Source of the DNA: Pseudomonas orientalis
GTDB lineage: Bacteria > Pseudomonadota > Gammaproteobacteria > Pseudomonadales > Pseudomonadaceae
NCBI RefSeq assembly: GCF_001439815.1
Contig: NZ_JYLM01000014.1
Span: forward strand, 1 to 64,000
Length of the DNA stretch: 64,000 bases
Direction: 5' to 3'
Below the pieces are notes generated by a model that saw nothing but the letters and a program-made list of their open reading frames with translations, was not told the DNA's origin and ran no database searches. Both the position numbers and the translations under genes were made by a program. Positions 60,305 to 64,000 of the stretch are shown in pieces. Position 1 is the stretch's first letter; every line of letters begins with the position of its first letter.

Positions 60305-61579
60305 ATGGGCAGCGAATCCTATTGGCTCGACACCGCACCGGCATTTACCGGTGCCCAGCAGGGCGATTTGCCCAAGCAGGTCGATGTGGCCGTGGTCGGT
60401 GGCGGCTTCACCGGCCTGGCGGCGGCGCGCGCGTTGGCGCTCAAGGGCGCCAGCGTGGTGGTGCTTGATGCCGGGCGGGTCATCGGCGAGGCTTCGGGGC
60501 GCAACGGCGGGCAGTGCAACACCGGGGTGGCCCAGGACTATGCCGCGCTCCACGCCAGCCTTGGCGCGGCCAGGGCGCGTGCCTATTACCAGGCGTACGA
60601 AAGCGCGGTGGGGACGGTGGTGTCGCTGGTCGAGCAGGAAGGGATTGCCTGTGACCTGGTGCGCAACGGCAAGCTCAAGCTGGCGGCCAAGCCACTGCAC
60701 TACGAAGGCCTGGCGCGTACCTGCGAGCTGATCCGTCGCGAGGTGGATGCCGACGTCGAGTTGCTCGACGCCGAACAGACCCGCGCGGAAGTCAATTCGG
60801 CGCAGTTCCACGGCGGCCTGCTGCAGCGCAACGGCGTGCAGATGCACGTCGGCCGCTTCGGTGTGGGGCTGGCCGAAGCGGCGGCGCGGCGCGGCGCGAT
60901 GATCCACGAGCACACTGCGGTCAAGGACTGGAAAGCCCAGGCCGGCGGTTACCAGGTCAACACCACCCGCGGCACGTTGCACGCGGGGCAAGTACTGCTG
61001 GCCACCGGTGCGTGCCAGCACGGCGACCTGGGCTGGTATCGCCGGCGCATCGTGCCGGTGGGCAGTTTTGTGATCGCCACCGAAGTCCTGCCCCAGACGC
61101 TGATCGACCAGTTGCTGCCCCGGCGCCGGGCTTATGTGACCAGCCGCATGATCGGCAATTACTTGCGCCTGACCCCGGACAACCGCCTGCTGTTCGGTGG
61201 GCGCGCGCGCTTTGCGATGTCCGACAGCGTCTCCGACGCCAAAAGCGGCAAGGTGCTGCAGGCCGCCATGCTCAAGATGTTCCCGCAGCTTGTCGGGGTC
61301 AGGATCGACTACTGCTGGGGCGGCCTGGTGGACATGACCTCCGACCGCCTGCCCCGCGCCGGCCAGCACGGCGGGGTGTTCCATTCCATGGGCTACAGCG
61401 GCCATGGCGTGCAAATGTCGGTGCACATGGGCCAGGTGATGGCCGAGGTCATGAGCGGCAATGCGGCGGCCAACCCCTGGCGCGAACTGCAATGGCCGGC
61501 AATTCCCGGGCATTTCGGCAAGCCCTGGTTCCTGCCCTTCGTGGGTGCCTACTATCGCTTGCAGGACTATCTGCACTGA
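60305..61579 (+). CDS. PuuB-like FAD-dependent amine oxidase
   Basis: This 424-residue DAO-family protein has a Rossmann motif VAVVGGGFTGLAAARALALKG (about 28-48), EASGRNGGQCNTG and the late SDRLPRAGQHGGVFHSMGYSGHGVQMS. The form is that of gamma-glutamylputrescine oxidase (PuuB) and related enzymes. It should oxidise an amine that carries an acyl or amino-acid group. It lies between the HAD gene and the ABC importer genes on the same strand, so it probably acts on what that importer brings in. Confidence 0.88.
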   Translation: MGSESYWLDTAPAFTGAQQGDLPKQVDVAVVGGGFTGLAAARALALKGASVVVLDAGRVIGEASGRNGGQCNTGVAQDYAALHASLGAARARAYYQAYESAVGTVVSLVEQEGIACDLVRNGKLKLAAKPLHYEGLARTCELIRREVDADVELLDAEQTRAEVNSAQFHGGLLQRNGVQMHVGRFGVGLAEAAARRGAMIHEHTAVKDWKAQAGGYQVNTTRGTLHAGQVLLATGACQHGDLGWYRRRIVPVGSFVIATEVLPQTLIDQLLPRRRAYVTSRMIGNYLRLTPDNRLLFGGRARFAMSDSVSDAKSGKVLQAAMLKMFPQLVGVRIDYCWGGLVDMTSDRLPRAGQHGGVFHSMGYSGHGVQMSVHMGQVMAEVMSGNAAANPWRELQWPAIPGHFGKPWFLPFVGAYYRLQDYLH

Positions 61580-61675
61580 GTGGCCGTTGTTGCGTCACCG
61601 TCGTTTGCGTTTCCAGGACGCTCCGGACATCCGTGAGCACTCGATTCTTCCGATTGATCGACAGGTAGCCTTGCT

Positions 61676-63313
61676 ATGACTGACAACAAAAACACCCCCG
61701 AGCTCATCTCCGGCCAAGACAGCCTGCGCGTTTTCGAAAGCCTCAATCGCGGCATGTCGCGCCGCAACGCCTTGCAGATGCTCGGCGTGGCCGGGGTGGC
61801 CGCCGCCGGGGCGGGCAGCCTGTTCGGCGGCGCCGGCAGGTTGTTCGCCGATGAAGCGGCGGCGGTCGGCAAAGGCAAACCGGGCGGCAAGATCCGAGTG
61901 GCCGGCATGTCCAGCTCCACCGCCGATACCCTCGACCCGGCCAAGGGCGCGCTGTCCACCGACTACGTGCGCCACTTTATGTTCTACAACGGCCTGACCC
62001 GTTTCGATAAGCACCTGGTGCCGCAATTGGAGCTGGCCGAGCGCATCGACAACACCGACGCCACCCTGTGGACCATCGCCCTGCGCAAGGACGTGACCTT
62101 CCATAACGGCAAACCGCTGACCGCCGCCGATGTGGTGTTCTCCCTGGTCCGCCAGAAGGACCCGATCACCGGTTCCAAGGTCATGGCGCTGCTGGAGCAG
62201 TTCGCCGAGATCAAGGCCAGCGGGCCGAACGAAGTGCAGATCCGCCTCAGCGCGCCCAACGCCGAGCTGCCGTCGATCCTCGCCGTCTCGCACCTGCTGA
62301 TCGTGCCCGAAGGCACCACCGACTTCAGCAAAGGCATCGGCACCGGGCCGTTCACCGTCGGCGAATTCAAGCCGGGTGTGCGCTCGATTGCCGTGCGCAA
62401 CAAAAATTACTGGAAACCGGGCCTGCCGTACCTCGACGAAATCGAATTCATCGCCATCGGCGACGAGCCGTCGCGGGTCAATGCACTGCTGTCGGGCGAC
62501 GTGCACATGATCAACGAAGTCAACCCGCGCTCCACCACGCGCATTGCCGCCAGTGCCAGACACCGCGTCGTCGATGCGCCGTCGGGCAACTACACGGACT
62601 TGATCATCCGCCAGGACCAGTTGCCCGGCAAAAGCCCGGAATTTACCCAGGCCATGAAGCTGCTGCTGGACCGCGAGCAGGTCAAGTCTGCGGTGTTCCG
62701 TGGCTTTGCCGTGGTCGGCAACGACCATCCGATCGCGCCCGGTTCGCGTTACTTCAACGCCGATTTGCCGCAGACGGTCTACGACCCGGAAAAAGCCAGG
62801 TTCCTGTTGAAAAAAGCCGGCATGGAAAGCATCACCATGCCGCTGATGGCCTCGCCGGCCGCGACCGGTTCGGTGGACATCGCCGTGCTGTTGCAGCAAT
62901 CGGCCAAACAGGCCGGGCTCACCCTGAACGTGAACCGCCTGCCCAGTGACGGCTACTGGTCCAACCACTGGATGAAGCATCCGTTGAGCTTCGGCAACAT
63001 CAACCCACGGCCGAATGCCGACGTGATGTTTTCGCAGTTCTTCCAGTCCAAGGCGCCGTGGAACGAGTCCGGCTGGCAGAACGAGCAGTTCGACCAGTTG
63101 CTGATGCTGGCCCGCGGCGAAACCGATGACGCCAAGCGCGCCAAAATGTACGCCGATATGCAGACCCTGGTGCATGACCACTGCGGTATCGGCGTACCGG
63201 TGTTCATCAGCAATATCGACGGCGTCGACCAACGCATCAAGGGCTATGACAGCAACCCGCTGGGCGGCTTCATGGGCTACATGTTCGCCGAGCAGGTGTG
63301 GCTGGACGCGTGA
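61676..63313 (+). CDS. Opp/Dpp-type periplasmic binding protein with Tat-like signal
   Basis: This 545-residue SBP_bac_5 family protein has an N-terminal twin-arginine region MSRRNALQMLGVAGVAAAGAG (about 27-47), so Tat export is likely. The mature part shows family motifs LTRFDKHLVPQLELAERI, VTFHNGKPLTAADVVFSL and YDPEKARFLLKKAGM. It binds peptides or other amine-bearing compounds for the ABC importer whose permease gene follows by 14 bp. The ligand is unknown. Confidence 0.92.
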   Translation: MTDNKNTPELISGQDSLRVFESLNRGMSRRNALQMLGVAGVAAAGAGSLFGGAGRLFADEAAAVGKGKPGGKIRVAGMSSSTADTLDPAKGALSTDYVRHFMFYNGLTRFDKHLVPQLELAERIDNTDATLWTIALRKDVTFHNGKPLTAADVVFSLVRQKDPITGSKVMALLEQFAEIKASGPNEVQIRLSAPNAELPSILAVSHLLIVPEGTTDFSKGIGTGPFTVGEFKPGVRSIAVRNKNYWKPGLPYLDEIEFIAIGDEPSRVNALLSGDVHMINEVNPRSTTRIAASARHRVVDAPSGNYTDLIIRQDQLPGKSPEFTQAMKLLLDREQVKSAVFRGFAVVGNDHPIAPGSRYFNADLPQTVYDPEKARFLLKKAGMESITMPLMASPAATGSVDIAVLLQQSAKQAGLTLNVNRLPSDGYWSNHWMKHPLSFGNINPRPNADVMFSQFFQSKAPWNESGWQNEQFDQLLMLARGETDDAKRAKMYADMQTLVHDHCGIGVPVFISNIDGVDQRIKGYDSNPLGGFMGYMFAEQVWLDA

Positions 63314-63326
63314 GGAGGGCGGTGCG

Positions 63327-64000
63327 ATGAATAGCAAGACACTGTGGTTGATCGGCCGGCGCTTTGGCGCAGGGATCGTGACCTTGTTGATCGTGTCCAT
63401 GGTCGTGTTCGCGATCACGGCGGTACTGCCGGGGGACGCGGCGCAACAAGCCCTCGGCCAGTTCGCCACCCCCGAACAGGTGGCGGCCCTGCGCCTGAAA
63501 CTGGGGCTGGACCAGCCCGGTGTGTTGCGTTACCTGCACTGGTTGATGAGCCTGCTCAGCGGTGACATGGGCGTGTCGGTGTCCAATGCCATGCCGGTGG
63601 GTGAACTGATGGCAGGCCGGGTGCCCAACACCTTGATGCTGGCGGGCGCCACGGCGCTGGTCTCGGTGCCGGTGGCGCTGGTGCTCGGCATCGGCTCGGC
63701 AATGGGCCGGGGCGGGCGCATCGACAGTTGCCTGAGCTTTGTCACCCTGGCGATGGTCGCGGTACCGGAGTTTCTGGTGGCGACCCTGGCGGTGCTGATT
63801 TTTGCGGTCAACCTGGGGTGGCTGTCGGCGCTGTCCTATGCCAGTGATATCACCTCACCCCTGCAATTCATGCGCACCTACGCCTTGCCGGTGATGACCC
63901 TGTGTTGCGTGATCGTCGCGCAAATGGCACGCATGACCCGCGCCGCGGTGATCGACCAGCTCGACAGCCCCTACGTGGAAATGGCGCGTCTGAAGGGCGT
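63327..64000 (+). CDS. DppB/OppB-type ABC permease (cut by window end)
   Basis: The first 224 codons are present from ATG 63327. An N-terminal TM (about 14-33, GIVTLLIVSMVVFAITAVLPGDAA) carries the usual LPGD after helix 1. Further TM segments are at about 98-125, 133-160 and 185-205, and the frame runs into the EAA-like loop (YVEMARLKG) at the last base. AGGAGGG lies before the ATG. The rest of the importer (second permease and ATPases) must lie beyond the window. Confidence 0.92.
   Translation, partial: MNSKTLWLIGRRFGAGIVTLLIVSMVVFAITAVLPGDAAQQALGQFATPEQVAALRLKLGLDQPGVLRYLHWLMSLLSGDMGVSVSNAMPVGELMAGRVPNTLMLAGATALVSVPVALVLGIGSAMGRGGRIDSCLSFVTLAMVAVPEFLVATLAVLIFAVNLGWLSALSYASDITSPLQFMRTYALPVMTLCCVIVAQMARMTRAAVIDQLDSPYVEMARLKG

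Noticed and set aside
61595..63469. 624-codon minus-strand open frame
   Set aside because: It is a shadow of the Opp-type binding-protein gene; no motif was seen.

Overview
The window is chromosomal DNA from a high-GC gammaproteobacterium, almost certainly a Pseudomonas of the P. fluorescens group. The evidence is gene order that I recognise from P. aeruginosa (the PA1609-PA1622 block fabB-fabA-hybrid kinase...gpsA-sixA-thioesterase-hydrolases, and the PA2811-PA2817 block ABC transporter-GST-fadE-PA2817), plus many REPIN-type palindromes (core GGGGGCTTGCCCCC) between genes and a longer dispersed repeat typical of this group. Synteny is from memory and was not searched.

Layout. 1-5 kb: unsaturated fatty acid genes fabB/fabA, behind a PA1611-like hybrid kinase that sits in an apparent operon with a periplasmic binding protein and a TonB-dependent receptor (to 7.3 kb). 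7.5-15.5 kb: gpsA, sixA, a thioesterase, two alpha/beta hydrolases, a DUF4892 protein with a possible 18-codon leader ORF, a PerM/AI-2E exporter and an OmpR/EnvZ-type pair. 15.7-24 kb: pyrF, two dehydrogenases, a MocR-type regulator with palindromes just upstream, an HBM chemoreceptor, a hydrolase and a membrane-anchored unknown. 24.3-24.8 kb: a duplicated Glu-Gly tRNA pair. 24.9-28.1 kb: a second MocR regulator divergent from an unusual ferredoxin/flavin-reductase/M24-peptidase fusion. 28.1-37.7 kb: M20 dipeptidase, then the operon exbD-tonB-receptor-exbB-PLD, divergent from a GNAT gene and a Tat-exported PhoD phosphatase. 38-50.8 kb: AlaX editing protein, LysR, fadE locus, ABC exporter, TetR/MFS pair, TDT exporter, MFS-PlsC fusion. 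51-53.4 kb: sugE behind a guanidine-II (mini-ykkC) riboswitch, BASS transporter, rdgC. 53.5-54.1 kb: duplicated Val-Asp tRNA pair. 54.2-64 kb: an amine/aldehyde catabolic region (DAO oxidase, ALDH, cupin, acetyltransferase; then HAD, PuuB-like oxidase and the start of an Opp/Dpp-type ABC importer that runs off the window).

Most genes are ordinary core or accessory Pseudomonas genes. The points most worth following are the Fdx-reductase/M24 fusion with all metal ligands intact, the self-contained TonB system carrying its own exported PLD enzyme beside PhoD, the receptor-binding protein-kinase operon, and the two-hairpin guanidine riboswitch. No CRISPR array, prophage, insertion sequence or integrase was seen. 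All functional calls come from reading motifs and overall similarity; no database search was run.
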